Shown here: one piece after another, positions 54,368 to 63,584 of the stretch
How the letters are laid out: each line of letters starts with the position of its first letter
Position numbering within the stretch: position 1 is the first letter of the stretch
Source of the DNA: Deinococcus aerius
GTDB lineage: Bacteria; Deinococcota; Deinococci; Deinococcales; Deinococcaceae
Length of the DNA stretch: 64,000 bases
NCBI RefSeq assembly: GCF_002897375.1
Contig: NZ_BFAG01000007.1
Location: 124,001-188,000, forward strand
Reading direction: 5' to 3'
The notes under the pieces: model-generated
Told to the model about the DNA's origin: nothing
Seen by the model: the letters and a program-made list of their open reading frames with translations, nothing else
The model's database searches: none
Made by a program: the position numbers and the translations under genes

Positions 54368-55011
54368 AGTTCCTGCCGCGCTCGTTCCGGGAGGGGGGCC
54401 TGCTCGTCTGGCACAACCTCCTGCCCCTGCTGTGGTTGAACCTGATCTGGGCTGTGCTGGCGTGGACGCTGGTGCTGACCGGCCCCGCCACCCTGGCGAG
54501 TTACGCGCTGATCGCTACCACCCTGCGCGAGGACCGCGAGCCGGACCTGCGCCAGTTTCTGCCCCTGCTGTTGCGGAACCTGCTCCCCGGAATCCTGTGG
54601 GCGCTCACCGTCGTCGTCTTTGCCTTCCTGGCTTACAGCAACTACACCTTCTGGCGGCGGGTGCTGGGGCCGTTCGGGGACACGGTCGTCTTCCTGCTGG
54701 TCACCTACCTGTCCTGGCTGTTCGTCGCGCTGCAACCCTACCTGCTCGAAGCCCTCAGCGTGGAGCGGCTTTCCTACATCCGGGCGTGGCGGGCCGCGTT
54801 CCTGGGCCTCGCCCAGCACCCTCTCAGCGCGCACCTGTACGTGCTGATCCCGCTCGCCGTGCTGATCCTGAGCCTGCTGTTCCAGACCTTCGTGTTCGTG
54901 ATCCTCGTCAGCGCCGCCCTCGCCTTCGCGGCGGTGCAGGTCAGGCCGTTTAGCCCGCAGGTTCCTCCTCAGGACGACCTCCCCGAGCCCTCCGCCGAGC
55001 CGTCCGCCTGA
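54364..55011 (+). CDS. DUF624/YesL-like membrane protein
   Basis: 215 residues from a GTG overlapping the GH2 stop (GTGA). Four or five membrane helices (LLPLLWLNLIWAVLAWTLVL, LLPGILWALTVVVFAFLAY, VVFLLVTYLSWLFVALQPY, LYVLIPLAVLILSLLF). The spacing and the LSVERLSYIRAWRAAF loop match DUF624, whose member YesL lies in the Bacillus rhamnogalacturonan locus. DUF624 proteins are regularly found with sugar ABC importers; their role is unknown. It is the only membrane protein of the large operon. Confidence 0.82.
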   Translation: MKFLPRSFREGGLLVWHNLLPLLWLNLIWAVLAWTLVLTGPATLASYALIATTLREDREPDLRQFLPLLLRNLLPGILWALTVVVFAFLAYSNYTFWRRVLGPFGDTVVFLLVTYLSWLFVALQPYLLEALSVERLSYIRAWRAAFLGLAQHPLSAHLYVLIPLAVLILSLLFQTFVFVILVSAALAFAAVQVRPFSPQVPPQDDLPEPSAEPSA

Positions 55012-55029
55012 CCTTCCTGGAGACCCCGC

Positions 55030-58000
55030 ATGACCCGCACCATCTGGAGAATCGGCCAAGAAGACAGCCCCAGCCCTGAGTTGCCCGACAACTACAAGGC
55101 GCCCCTCGCCTTCCCCGGCGTGACGTGGACGGTGGGCGGGGAGGGCAACGTCTGGCCGCTCTACCAGGCGAGCGAGGCGGACCCCGAGGCGAACTACCAG
55201 GCGCAGTCGCGGGTCGTCCATTTCGAGCTGCCGTCCGTGGACGCGCCCGCCTACGAGCTGATCATCGACTACCTCGTCATCGCGCCGCGCGTCCCGCACC
55301 TGTCGCTGGACCTGAACGGCGCGCGGGGGCGGGTGTTCCTCGACCCCAAGCCGTCCGTGAGCGGCGAAATTCGGCTGCTGCCCGGGCTGCATACGACGAT
55401 CTACGCGGACGGACGGGTGCGGGTCGCTTTAGATGCTGCTCTCCTGCGGCCCGGTGCCAACACCCTCACCCTCACCGTGGTCGATGGGGGAGAGGTGGTG
55501 AGGGTCGAGAACCCCGAGCGGGTGGCGCGGCTCGACCGCATGGCGAACGGGGCGGGGATCATCTACCAGTACCTGGCCTTGAGGGCGCTGGATGAGCGGC
55601 CCGCACCGGACCTGACGTTGAAAACAACCGTGCTGTACCGCTGTCACGAGGGTCAACTTCGGGCCCGGGTGGACGGGGTGCTGCACGGCCCGGCGCCGCA
55701 CGGGCTGACCGTCCTCCTGGGCGGGGAGCGGCACGAGTGGCCCGCCGAACCGGCCCCGTTCGGGGACCTTCCGTTCAGCGTCTGGATTCCTGACGGGGAG
55801 CGGCCCATCCAGTATTCCGCCGAGCATGGCCCCTCCACCTGGACCGGCACCCTGACCCGCAAGCGCAAGTGGACGGTGTACGTCTCCGCGCATTCCCACA
55901 CCGACATCGGCTACACGCACCGGCAGGAGGAGGTGGCCGAGCGCCACAGCCGCAACCTGGACACGGCCATCGCCTTTCTGGAGGCCGGGCAGCCCAACTT
56001 TACGTACCACCTCGATTGCGGTTGGGTGCTGGAGGATTACCTGGCGACGCGAGCTGAGGGGCAATTGGAGCGGCTACGCCATTGGGTGCGGGCCGGGCGC
56101 ATCAATCTGGTGAGCAACTACGCGGACCTGCTGACCCAGTTCGCCGGGCTGGAGGACCTGATCCGCAACGCCAGCTTCAGCAATGCCTTTCTGGCCCCAC
56201 TGGGCAAACGGGCGGAGCTGTGCGCGGTCGTTGACGTGGCCTCGGTCACCGCGAGTTACCCGGACCTGCTGGCGGGGGCGGGGGTCCGTTACCTCGTCCA
56301 CGCCAACAACCAGGACCGCGGGCCGTTCCGGGTGAACGGCAACCTGCACCGCGCCAGTCCCTTCTGGTGGGAGGGACCAGCGGGCGGACGGGTCCTGACC
56401 TGGCTCGCCAAGATGTACTGCGAGTTGCGGAAGGTGTGTGGCAGCCCCCCTGGCCTCAGTGCCGCCGAGCGTGGCCTGACCCTGTGGCTGGAGGAGTTCG
56501 ATCGCCCCGACTACGCGCCGGACTGCGTGCTGCTGTACGGTCAGGAGGCCGACAACACCGACCTCGACCCGCAGCCGAACCGCTTTATCGGCGAGTGGAA
56601 CGCGGCGTACGCCTACCCGCGCCTCGTGGCCGCCGACCCGGCCGATTTCTTCCGGGAGGCGGAACGGTGCGGGGACCGCCTGCCCGTCCTGCGCGGCGAC
56701 GGGGGCGCGTACTGGGAGGACGGCGTGCTCACCAGCCTGGCCGAAACCATTCAGGCCCGGGACGCGCAGGCCCGGCTGCCTGCCGCCGAGACGCTGGGCA
56801 CCCTCGCCGCGATCCATGATCCCAGGTTGCGCCCGAACGAGGCCCTGTACGCCGATGCCTGGCGCGACCTGCTGCTCTACGACGAACACACCTGGGGTGC
56901 CTTCCTGAGCGTCACGGACCCCGAAGCCCGCCTCGCCCGCGACCAGTGGGAGGTGAAGGCGGCTTTTGCGCAGCGCGCACACCTCGCCGCCCGCCAGGCC
57001 CTGCACGCCGGAGCCAGCCGCCACAGCCTCCAGTGGAACACCGAGGGGCGCGAGGTCGTCGTCTATAACCCCCACAACTGGACCGTCCAGGGCGAGTGCA
57101 GTGTCGAGGTGGCGAATGGGGAGGCGCCGCACGACTCCCTGACCGGCGAGCCCATCCCCTTCCGAGTTCTCGAAACGCATCCCACCCAGCGCGTCATCGC
57201 CTTCCATGCCACGCTGCCCGGCCTGTCGTATCGGCGCTTTCCCCTCCGGCGGGAGACAAATCCCACCCCCACCGTTCATCAGGACGTGACCCGGGAACAC
57301 CAGGTCGAACTCCGCAGCGACCACTACACGCTCACCTTCGACCTGACGCTGGGCCAGGCCACGGCCCTTGTCGAGCACGCCACCGGTCAGCAACTGCTCG
57401 CCCCCGGCGGCGCGGGCGGGCTGGTGTACGTGCGCGGCGGGGAGGGCAGCCGCATCCTGAGCAACCAGGCCGACCTGCCCCCTGCCAATTTGGATGAGGA
57501 CGAGCGCTTCGACCTGATCCACGCTGAGCGCATCACCGACGCGCTGGGCGACACCCTGCATCTGCGGTCGGACGTGTCCCAGGGCCAGCTCGACCTGACC
57601 GTCCATCTGCCCGCCCGCCAGAACCGGGTGGACTTCCACTACACCTACGACAAGGCCGTGACCTCTGCCCGCGAGGCCGCCTATGTCCGCTTCGACCTGG
57701 ACCTCCCGGACGCCCGCGTGCTGTCCGACTCGCAGCTCGGCTGGACGGACTGGGACGCCGACCGCCTGCCCGGCGCCTGCGTCGAGTGGCTGCCCCTCCA
57801 GACGGGCGTGCTGCTGGAATCGGAGCGCACCCGCGTCTTCCTCGCCAGCCCTGACATTCCCCTGTTCACGTCCGGCGACATCGTGCGGGGCACCTGGCCG
57901 AAAACGCGCGAGATTCGCGGGGGTCGCGTCTACGGCTATCTGCTCAGCAACTACTGGCACACCAACTACCAGGCTCGGCAGGGCGGCCCCCTCACCTTCC

Positions 58001-58434
58001 GCTACAGCCTGACGAGTGGCCCCGACCTCACCCGCGAGGCGGCGGGCCGGACCGGGCGGGAGGCGCGGCGGGGGCTATACGCGCACCGCATCAGCTTCCA
58101 GGATTTCCGCACGCCGGGCGGGCCGTACACCGATCCGGCGGGAGGAGTTCTGGCCGAGGTCAGTGACAACGTAACCCTCAGCGTCCTTAAACCCGCACAG
58201 GACGGGCGCGGCGTGATCTTGCGGGTTCAGGACCTGCGAGGAACGGCGCAACAGGCGTCCGTCCGCTTTCCGCCCCGCCGCCTCGCCCGCGCCGCCCTCA
58301 CCGACCTGCTGGAGACCGACCTCACGCCCCTCCCCGTATCCGGCGACGCGGTGCATTTTCCCGTCCCGGCCTGGGGCCTCGCTGCCATCCGCGTCGAATT
58401 CGAGCCGCCTTTCCCCCTGGAGGAACAGCGATGA
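55030..58434 (+). CDS. Large divergent GH38 enzyme with N-terminal beta-sandwich domain (4)
   Basis: 1134 residues with CTGGAGA upstream. Residues 1-270 form a beta-rich domain resembling the carbohydrate-binding/Ig parts of polysaccharide lyases (IDYLVIAPRVPHLSLDLNGA, then LLPGLHTTIYADGR). The GH38 catalytic domain starts near 280: zinc ligands H288, H290 and D292 in HSHTDIGYTHR; the nucleophile is probably D402 in AVVDVASVTASYPDLLAGAG, which aligns with PDSFGHPATLPQLLAQSG but has lost the P-x-x-F-G context; the late His is in LLYDEHTWGAF. No signal peptide. Likely alpha-mannosidase-type activity on a special substrate; could bind an unusual sugar. Confidence 0.85.
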   Translation: MTRTIWRIGQEDSPSPELPDNYKAPLAFPGVTWTVGGEGNVWPLYQASEADPEANYQAQSRVVHFELPSVDAPAYELIIDYLVIAPRVPHLSLDLNGARGRVFLDPKPSVSGEIRLLPGLHTTIYADGRVRVALDAALLRPGANTLTLTVVDGGEVVRVENPERVARLDRMANGAGIIYQYLALRALDERPAPDLTLKTTVLYRCHEGQLRARVDGVLHGPAPHGLTVLLGGERHEWPAEPAPFGDLPFSVWIPDGERPIQYSAEHGPSTWTGTLTRKRKWTVYVSAHSHTDIGYTHRQEEVAERHSRNLDTAIAFLEAGQPNFTYHLDCGWVLEDYLATRAEGQLERLRHWVRAGRINLVSNYADLLTQFAGLEDLIRNASFSNAFLAPLGKRAELCAVVDVASVTASYPDLLAGAGVRYLVHANNQDRGPFRVNGNLHRASPFWWEGPAGGRVLTWLAKMYCELRKVCGSPPGLSAAERGLTLWLEEFDRPDYAPDCVLLYGQEADNTDLDPQPNRFIGEWNAAYAYPRLVAADPADFFREAERCGDRLPVLRGDGGAYWEDGVLTSLAETIQARDAQARLPAAETLGTLAAIHDPRLRPNEALYADAWRDLLLYDEHTWGAFLSVTDPEARLARDQWEVKAAFAQRAHLAARQALHAGASRHSLQWNTEGREVVVYNPHNWTVQGECSVEVANGEAPHDSLTGEPIPFRVLETHPTQRVIAFHATLPGLSYRRFPLRRETNPTPTVHQDVTREHQVELRSDHYTLTFDLTLGQATALVEHATGQQLLAPGGAGGLVYVRGGEGSRILSNQADLPPANLDEDERFDLIHAERITDALGDTLHLRSDVSQGQLDLTVHLPARQNRVDFHYTYDKAVTSAREAAYVRFDLDLPDARVLSDSQLGWTDWDADRLPGACVEWLPLQTGVLLESERTRVFLASPDIPLFTSGDIVRGTWPKTREIRGGRVYGYLLSNYWHTNYQARQGGPLTFRYSLTSGPDLTREAAGRTGREARRGLYAHRISFQDFRTPGGPYTDPAGGVLAEVSDNVTLSVLKPAQDGRGVILRVQDLRGTAQQASVRFPPRRLARAALTDLLETDLTPLPVSGDAVHFPVPAWGLAAIRVEFEPPFPLEEQR

Positions 58435-59252
58435 AGCCCGTCTTCAACACTGCCAACTTCGCCTTCCGGCAGGTGAACTACCGCGCCACCGGCGACTGGG
58501 GCCAGGCCTGCCGCACCAGCCGCGAACACTTCGCCCCGGTCGAGACCTTCGAAGCCCGCTTCGACGAGCTGCTGGGCGAGGTGGACGCCCTGGGGTTCAG
58601 GGACATCGAGCTGTGGCACTTCCACCTGCACCAGAACTGGTGGACGCCGGAGCACGTTGAGATCGCGCTGGACACGGCCGGGCGGCGCGGCATGCGTTTC
58701 GTCGCGTACTGCGGCGGCTTTGGGGACGACCTGCCCGAGTTCGAGCGGACGCTGGGACTGGTCAGGGCGCTGGACATCCCCCTGCTGGCCGGAAACAGCC
58801 GCGTGTTCCGCGAGCAGCGGGCCGAGTTCGTCGCCCGGCTGCGTGACCTCGGTGTGCGCTTCGGTTACGAGAACCACCCCGAGAAGACGCCGCAGGAGCT
58901 GCTGGACCGCACCGGACCGGACGAGGGCGGCCTGGTCGGCGTGACCGTCGATACCGGCTGGTTCGGCACTCAGGGCTACCCCGCCGACGAGGCCGTCCGT
59001 GAACTCGGCGAGCGGGTCATCCATGTTCACCTCAAGGACGTGCGAGAGGTGGGCAGGCATGACACCGTCGGCTACGGACAGGGTGTGGTGCCGGTACGCG
59101 AGGTGGTCGAGGCCCTTTCATACATGGGCTATGGCGGCTACCTCAGCGTCGAGCACGAGCCGGAACAGTTCGACCCGACCGATGACCTGCTGGAATCCCT
59201 GCGCCAACTCCGGTCGTGGCTGGTACCCCACGGGCAGGGGGCGAGGCCATGA
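58431..59252 (+). CDS. Sugar phosphate isomerase/epimerase family (xylose-isomerase-like TIM barrel)
   Basis: 273 residues; starts and ends in ATGA overlaps with its neighbours. The TIM-barrel metal-binding residues are visible: FRDIELWHFHLHQNWW (Glu, His), VRFGYENHPEKTPQELL (Glu, His), VGVTVDTGWFGTQGY (Asp), VIHVHLKDV (His) and LSVEHEPEQ (Glu). Family members epimerise or isomerise sugars, and some hydrolyse 3-keto-glycosides. The direct coupling with an oxidoreductase at the same operon position makes an oxidation-linked sugar reaction plausible. Confidence 0.88.
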   Translation: MKPVFNTANFAFRQVNYRATGDWGQACRTSREHFAPVETFEARFDELLGEVDALGFRDIELWHFHLHQNWWTPEHVEIALDTAGRRGMRFVAYCGGFGDDLPEFERTLGLVRALDIPLLAGNSRVFREQRAEFVARLRDLGVRFGYENHPEKTPQELLDRTGPDEGGLVGVTVDTGWFGTQGYPADEAVRELGERVIHVHLKDVREVGRHDTVGYGQGVVPVREVVEALSYMGYGGYLSVEHEPEQFDPTDDLLESLRQLRSWLVPHGQGARP

Positions 59253-60319
59253 AACCCGTGAAGATCGCCATCGTCGGCACGGGCGTGATCGCCACCCCGT
59301 ACGCGAAGGCCATGCGCGCCTACCCCGGCCTGGAGCTGTACGGCTGCTTCGACCTCGACCGGGAGCGTGCCCGCGACTATGCCAGTCAGCACGGCTGCCG
59401 CGCCTTCGACTCGCTGGAGGACCTGCTCGCCGACCCCGAGGTGGAGCTGGTCGTCAATCTCACCGTGTTCCCCGCGCACTACGCGGTCACGCGGCAGGCG
59501 CTGGAGGCGGGCAAGCACGTGTACAGCGAGAAACCGCTGGCGGGCAGCAGCGAGCAGGCGCAGGAGTTGGTGGCCCTGGCCCGGGAGCGCGGCGCGCGTC
59601 TGGGCTGCGCGCCCGCCACATTCCTGGGCGAGGCGCAGCAGCGCGCCCTGCGGGAGCTGCGGGCGGGACTCATCGGCCCGGTCCGCGTCATCTACGCCGA
59701 GGCGAACCACGGCCGCATCGAGACGTGGCACCCGGTGCCGGACAGCTTCTATCAGGTGGGACCGCTCCGTGACGTGGGCGTGTACCCGCTGGGCATTGTC
59801 ACCAGCATCTTCGGCCCGGCCTCCCGAGTGTGGGCTTACGGAAAGACGGTCAAACCCGAGAGGCTCACCAAGCGTGGCGTGCCCTTCCAGGCGACCGAGA
59901 ACGACTTCTACGTCGCGGTCGTGGAACTCGCCAGCGGCCCGGTGCTGCGCCTCACCACGTCCTTTTACACGACCGACAAGGGCAAACAGAGCGGCATCGA
60001 GTTCCAGGGCGACGACGGGCAACTGTACCTGGGGAGCTGGATGGCGCCCCGTGCAAGCATCGAGACCGCCCGCTTCGGCTCCGAGTACGAACCGCTCCCG
60101 GACTACACGCCCGCCGAACAGAGCTTCAACTGGGCTGCCCCGCTCGACGACCTTGCCCGCGCGCTGCGCGAGAACCGCCCCCACCGCGTGACCGGCGAGC
60201 AGGCCGCGCACATCGTCGAGATTCTGGAAGCCGCACATCTGTCGATCCGGCAGGGGGGGATGGTGCCCCTGGGCACCACCTTCACGCCCGCCGAGCCGGT
60301 CGAAGCCCAGCCCGCCTGA
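59249..60319 (+). CDS. Gfo/Idh/MocA family NAD(P)-dependent sugar oxidoreductase
   Basis: 356 residues from the ATG at 59249, overlapping the isomerase stop. The Rossmann motif is IAIVGTGVIATPYAKAM, with YGCFDLDRERA ending the second strand, and the conserved Lys is in HVYSEKPLAGS (EKP motif). The acidic metal or catalytic region is LRDVGVYPLGIVTSIFGPA. Such enzymes oxidise or reduce sugar hydroxyls, often at C3. No Tat signal, so it acts in the cytoplasm. It is the natural partner of the TIM-barrel protein. Confidence 0.92.
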   Translation: MKPVKIAIVGTGVIATPYAKAMRAYPGLELYGCFDLDRERARDYASQHGCRAFDSLEDLLADPEVELVVNLTVFPAHYAVTRQALEAGKHVYSEKPLAGSSEQAQELVALARERGARLGCAPATFLGEAQQRALRELRAGLIGPVRVIYAEANHGRIETWHPVPDSFYQVGPLRDVGVYPLGIVTSIFGPASRVWAYGKTVKPERLTKRGVPFQATENDFYVAVVELASGPVLRLTTSFYTTDKGKQSGIEFQGDDGQLYLGSWMAPRASIETARFGSEYEPLPDYTPAEQSFNWAAPLDDLARALRENRPHRVTGEQAAHIVEILEAAHLSIRQGGMVPLGTTFTPAEPVEAQPA

Positions 60320-60415
60320 TCCCTCAGAAATGAGCCCTGCCGTGACCAGTTCCCCCCTCCTCCAGCCCTCGCGCGCCTTCCGCCACTCTCTTCCCCACAC
60401 TCTGAAGGACCGGAC

Positions 60416-62188
60416 ATGATCGAGGTGCTGCCCGGCGTGTTCCGCCATACCGGCTCCGCCCAGGTGTACGCGGTGTGCGACGGGGACAGCGCCGTGCTGG
60501 TGAACATCGGGGACGGCAGCGTCCTCGACGACCTGCCGCCTCGGGTCCGGCGGGTGCGCGCGGTGCTGCTCACCCACCATCACCGGGACGTGGCGGCGGG
60601 CGCGGCGCGGGCCGTCCGGGCGGGCATCCCCGTCTACGCCCCGGAGGGCGAGCGGGCCAGCCTGCACGACCCCCAGCGCTACCTCTCGCTCGCGGACGCC
60701 CGCAACAACTACGACGCGCGCCCCCATATCTGGACCGTGCCGGACGCGGCGGTGACGCTGCCGCTGCGCGAGTACCGGACCTACCGCTTCGGGCGGCTGC
60801 GCTTCACCCTGCGGCCCACGCCCGGCCAGACGCCCGGCGCGGCGTCGTTCCTGCTCAAGTTCCGCCGCATGACCCTGGCCTTTACCGGCGACCTGCTGTA
60901 CGCGCCGGGCCAGATCAGCCGCCTCGCTTCCACCCAGTGGACCTACCACGGCGGCGAGGGCATCGCGGGCACCATCCTGTCGCTGCTCGACCTGGCCGAC
61001 CAGTCGCCCACGCACATCCTGCCCTCGCACGGGGAGATCATGGGCGCGGGGGCGCTGCGCCAGACCGCCGAGGCGCTGTGGCCGCTGCTGCTGCTGCGCC
61101 GCCACAACCTGCGGCTCTTCGAGCTGCGCGCCGAGCCGTACGCCGAGCTGCGCCCGTGGCTGCTCTGGAACCGCACCAGCCTGGCGAACCTGTACGTCCT
61201 GCGCTCGGAAAGTGGGCGCGCCCTGATGATCGACTTCGGGTACGACTTCTGCTTCGGGCAGGCGAGCGGCACCGACCGCGAGTCGCGCCGCCCCTGGCTG
61301 TACACCATTCCCGCGCTGTTCGAGAGGTACGGGGTGAAGGGCATCGACGCCGTGATCCCCACCCACTACCACGACGACCACGTGGCAGGCATCCCGCTGC
61401 TGCGCGAGGTGTACGGGGCGGAATTGTGGGCGCCGGAGAACGTGGCGGGCGTCCTCGCCGAGCCCCAGGCGTTCCGGTTGCCCTGCCTGTGGTTCGAGCC
61501 GATGGAGGCCGACCGCCGCCTGCCGCTCGGCCAGCCCTTCGAATGGGAGGAGTTCCGCATCACGCCCTTTGAAGTCACCGGCCACGCCCGCTACGCCAGC
61601 GCCCTGCTCGTGGAGGCGCACGGGGAACGGGTGCTCTTCGGCGGGGACCAGTATGCGGACCCTGACGGATTGGGCCTGAACTACACCTACCCCAACCTCT
61701 TCTGCGAGGACGACTATGTCCGCAGCGCCGAACTCTACGCGCGGCTGCGCCCGGACCTGATCCTCGGAGGTCATAACGGTCCCATCAAGCCCAGCCCGGA
61801 GTATTTCGACGAGCTGCTCGCGCGGGGCCGGGCGCTGCAAACCCTCCACGCCGCCCTCCAGCCCCCCTCCGCCCGCATGGTGATGCACGCCGAGCCGATC
61901 AGCGTGCCGAGCGGGAGTCCGGTGACCCTGACGGTCGAGAATCCCACCGACGCCCCCTTCGAGGGAGAACTCCACGTGTACGGCCGCGCGACGGAGGCCG
62001 CCTGCCTGCCCCTGCGGATTCCGCCCTCCTCCCGCCTCACCCTGCCCTTCAGCCCTAGTGGGCCGCAGGGCGCCCGCATCCACTTCGAGCTGCGCGGGGC
62101 TCCCGGCGAGCCCTGCCAGTTCGCCCACGCCACCATCGACCATCCCCCCTACGGCAACAGCCTCTATGGTGACAGCTATGCCTCCTGA
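60416..62188 (+). CDS. Protein with two metallo-beta-lactamase-fold domains
   Basis: 590 residues. A first MBL domain (about 1-230) has LTHHHRDVAAG (H54, H56, D58, but Val where the usual His follows Asp), FTGDLLYAPGQ and LPSHGEIMG. A second MBL domain (about 255-480) has the intact HxHxDH as THYHDDHVAGI (H317-H322), then VTGHARYAS, FGGDQYADPDG and LGGHNGP. A C-terminal beta domain (about 490-590) resembles an Ig-like module. It is likely a metal-dependent hydrolase of lactones, esters or phosphodiesters, one half possibly a degenerate copy. It starts 96 bp after the oxidoreductase; the next gene overlaps by 11 bp. Confidence 0.85.
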   Translation: MIEVLPGVFRHTGSAQVYAVCDGDSAVLVNIGDGSVLDDLPPRVRRVRAVLLTHHHRDVAAGAARAVRAGIPVYAPEGERASLHDPQRYLSLADARNNYDARPHIWTVPDAAVTLPLREYRTYRFGRLRFTLRPTPGQTPGAASFLLKFRRMTLAFTGDLLYAPGQISRLASTQWTYHGGEGIAGTILSLLDLADQSPTHILPSHGEIMGAGALRQTAEALWPLLLLRRHNLRLFELRAEPYAELRPWLLWNRTSLANLYVLRSESGRALMIDFGYDFCFGQASGTDRESRRPWLYTIPALFERYGVKGIDAVIPTHYHDDHVAGIPLLREVYGAELWAPENVAGVLAEPQAFRLPCLWFEPMEADRRLPLGQPFEWEEFRITPFEVTGHARYASALLVEAHGERVLFGGDQYADPDGLGLNYTYPNLFCEDDYVRSAELYARLRPDLILGGHNGPIKPSPEYFDELLARGRALQTLHAALQPPSARMVMHAEPISVPSGSPVTLTVENPTDAPFEGELHVYGRATEAACLPLRIPPSSRLTLPFSPSGPQGARIHFELRGAPGEPCQFAHATIDHPPYGNSLYGDSYAS

Positions 62189-63584
62189 ACGGCGCGGCAT
62201 CCTCGAAGCGTTCTACGGCCGTCCCTGGTCCTGGCAGGAGCGGCACGACATGGTGGACTTCATGCACAGGGTGGGCTTCAACGCCTACGTCTACGCGCCA
62301 AAAAACGATCCCGTCCACCGTAACCGCTGGCGGGAGCCGTACACGAACGTGGAGTGGGCGCAGTTCGGGCGGCTGGCCCGGCACGCCCGGGACGTGGGCG
62401 TGGAATTCATCTTCGGGCTCAGCGCCCTGAAGTTCAGCTACACCAACCCCGCCCACCTGATGACGCTGCGTTCCAAGCTGCGGGAGGCCAAGGCGCGCGG
62501 CATCCGCTCGTTCGCGCTGATGCTCGACGACCTGCCCAAGAACTTCTCGCACAGCGAGGACGTCACCGTCTTTCCCGACCTGGCCCGCGCCCAGGCCTGG
62601 CTGGTGAACGAACTCGTGCAGGACCTGGACCCGGACGGCGAATTCTACTTCTGTCCCACCCAGTACTTCGGGAGCGGCAACTCCACGTACCTGTGGGCGC
62701 TGGGGGCCAGCCTCACGCCCCGCGCGCAGGTCTTCTGGACCGGGCGCAAGGAGTGCAGCCCCACGATCACCGCCGCCGATCTCGGGCGGGTGTCGGACGT
62801 GCTGCGCCGCAAGGTCGTGATCTGGGACAACTTCCCGGTGAACGACCTCGACATGCAGCACGACCTGCACGTGGCGCCGCTGGTGGGCCGCGCGCCGGAG
62901 CTGCCGGAGGTGGCCGGGGGCTACTTCGCGGCGGCGGGCGCCCTGTCGGCCACCAGCCGCATCGCCCTGCGGACCACGGCGGCGTACCTGCGCGACCCGT
63001 ACGGGTACAACCCGGTCGCCGCCTTCCGGGACGCGGTCCGGGTCAGCACCGCCAGTTCCCAGGAGGCCGCGGCGGTCGCCTTCCTCGCCGACCTCGCCCG
63101 CCGTCACCCGCTGGTGAGCCGCAGCAGCGTCCTGTACCACTCGCTGTGGCCCGCCATCGACGCCTTCTGGGCGGCACGCGGCGGTCCCCCCGAGGAGGCC
63201 GGGCCGGACGTTCCGGGCCGCCCCGCCATGAGCGACGTTCCGCCGGACGAGCGGCCCCTGCGCCAGATCGTGCGGGACATGGAACTGCACGCCTACACGC
63301 TCTTCCGGTTGCAAGACCCCGTCCTGCGCCGCAATCTCGCCCCCTGGACCGCCAAGCTCGCGGGCTGGGCGCGGGTGGCGAAGTACGCGCTGGGCGCCCT
63401 GGACAACCCGGGGGACGCCCGCGCCCGCGAGTACGTGCTGGAGGAGATTCCCCTGGTGCGCGAGAACTTCCACTGGGTCGCCGGGGACACCTTCGACACC
63501 TTCGCCCGCCGCTGCGTCTGGAGCGCGGAGCGGGCGAGCGAGCGGGCGAGTGAGCCGGGTCAGCCGGTTCGGGAGACGGCGTGA
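62178..63584 (+). CDS. Glycoside hydrolase family 84-like beta-N-acetylglucosaminidase
   Basis: 468 residues from the ATG at 62178, with GGTGA upstream and an 11-bp overlap with the MBL gene; the ATG at 62166 is possible. The family opening GILEAFYGRPWSWQERHDMV matches the G-x-x-E-G-F-Y-G-x-P-W motif of GH84, and the two catalytic Asp are D117-D118 in ALMLDDLP. The pocket motifs FCPTQYFGSGNSTYLWALG and VVIWDNFPVNDLD also fit. No signal peptide. It would remove GlcNAc (or GalNAc) from imported glycans or proteins; the product could feed nagA. Confidence 0.92.
   Translation: MPPERRGILEAFYGRPWSWQERHDMVDFMHRVGFNAYVYAPKNDPVHRNRWREPYTNVEWAQFGRLARHARDVGVEFIFGLSALKFSYTNPAHLMTLRSKLREAKARGIRSFALMLDDLPKNFSHSEDVTVFPDLARAQAWLVNELVQDLDPDGEFYFCPTQYFGSGNSTYLWALGASLTPRAQVFWTGRKECSPTITAADLGRVSDVLRRKVVIWDNFPVNDLDMQHDLHVAPLVGRAPELPEVAGGYFAAAGALSATSRIALRTTAAYLRDPYGYNPVAAFRDAVRVSTASSQEAAAVAFLADLARRHPLVSRSSVLYHSLWPAIDAFWAARGGPPEEAGPDVPGRPAMSDVPPDERPLRQIVRDMELHAYTLFRLQDPVLRRNLAPWTAKLAGWARVAKYALGALDNPGDARAREYVLEEIPLVRENFHWVAGDTFDTFARRCVWSAERASERASEPGQPVRETA

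Noticed and set aside
59138..62200. A 1020-codon open frame on the minus strand over the oxidoreductase and MBL genes
   Set aside because: Low-complexity composition (Arg, Gly, Gln, Val, His), spans three real plus-strand genes and has no recognisable domain.
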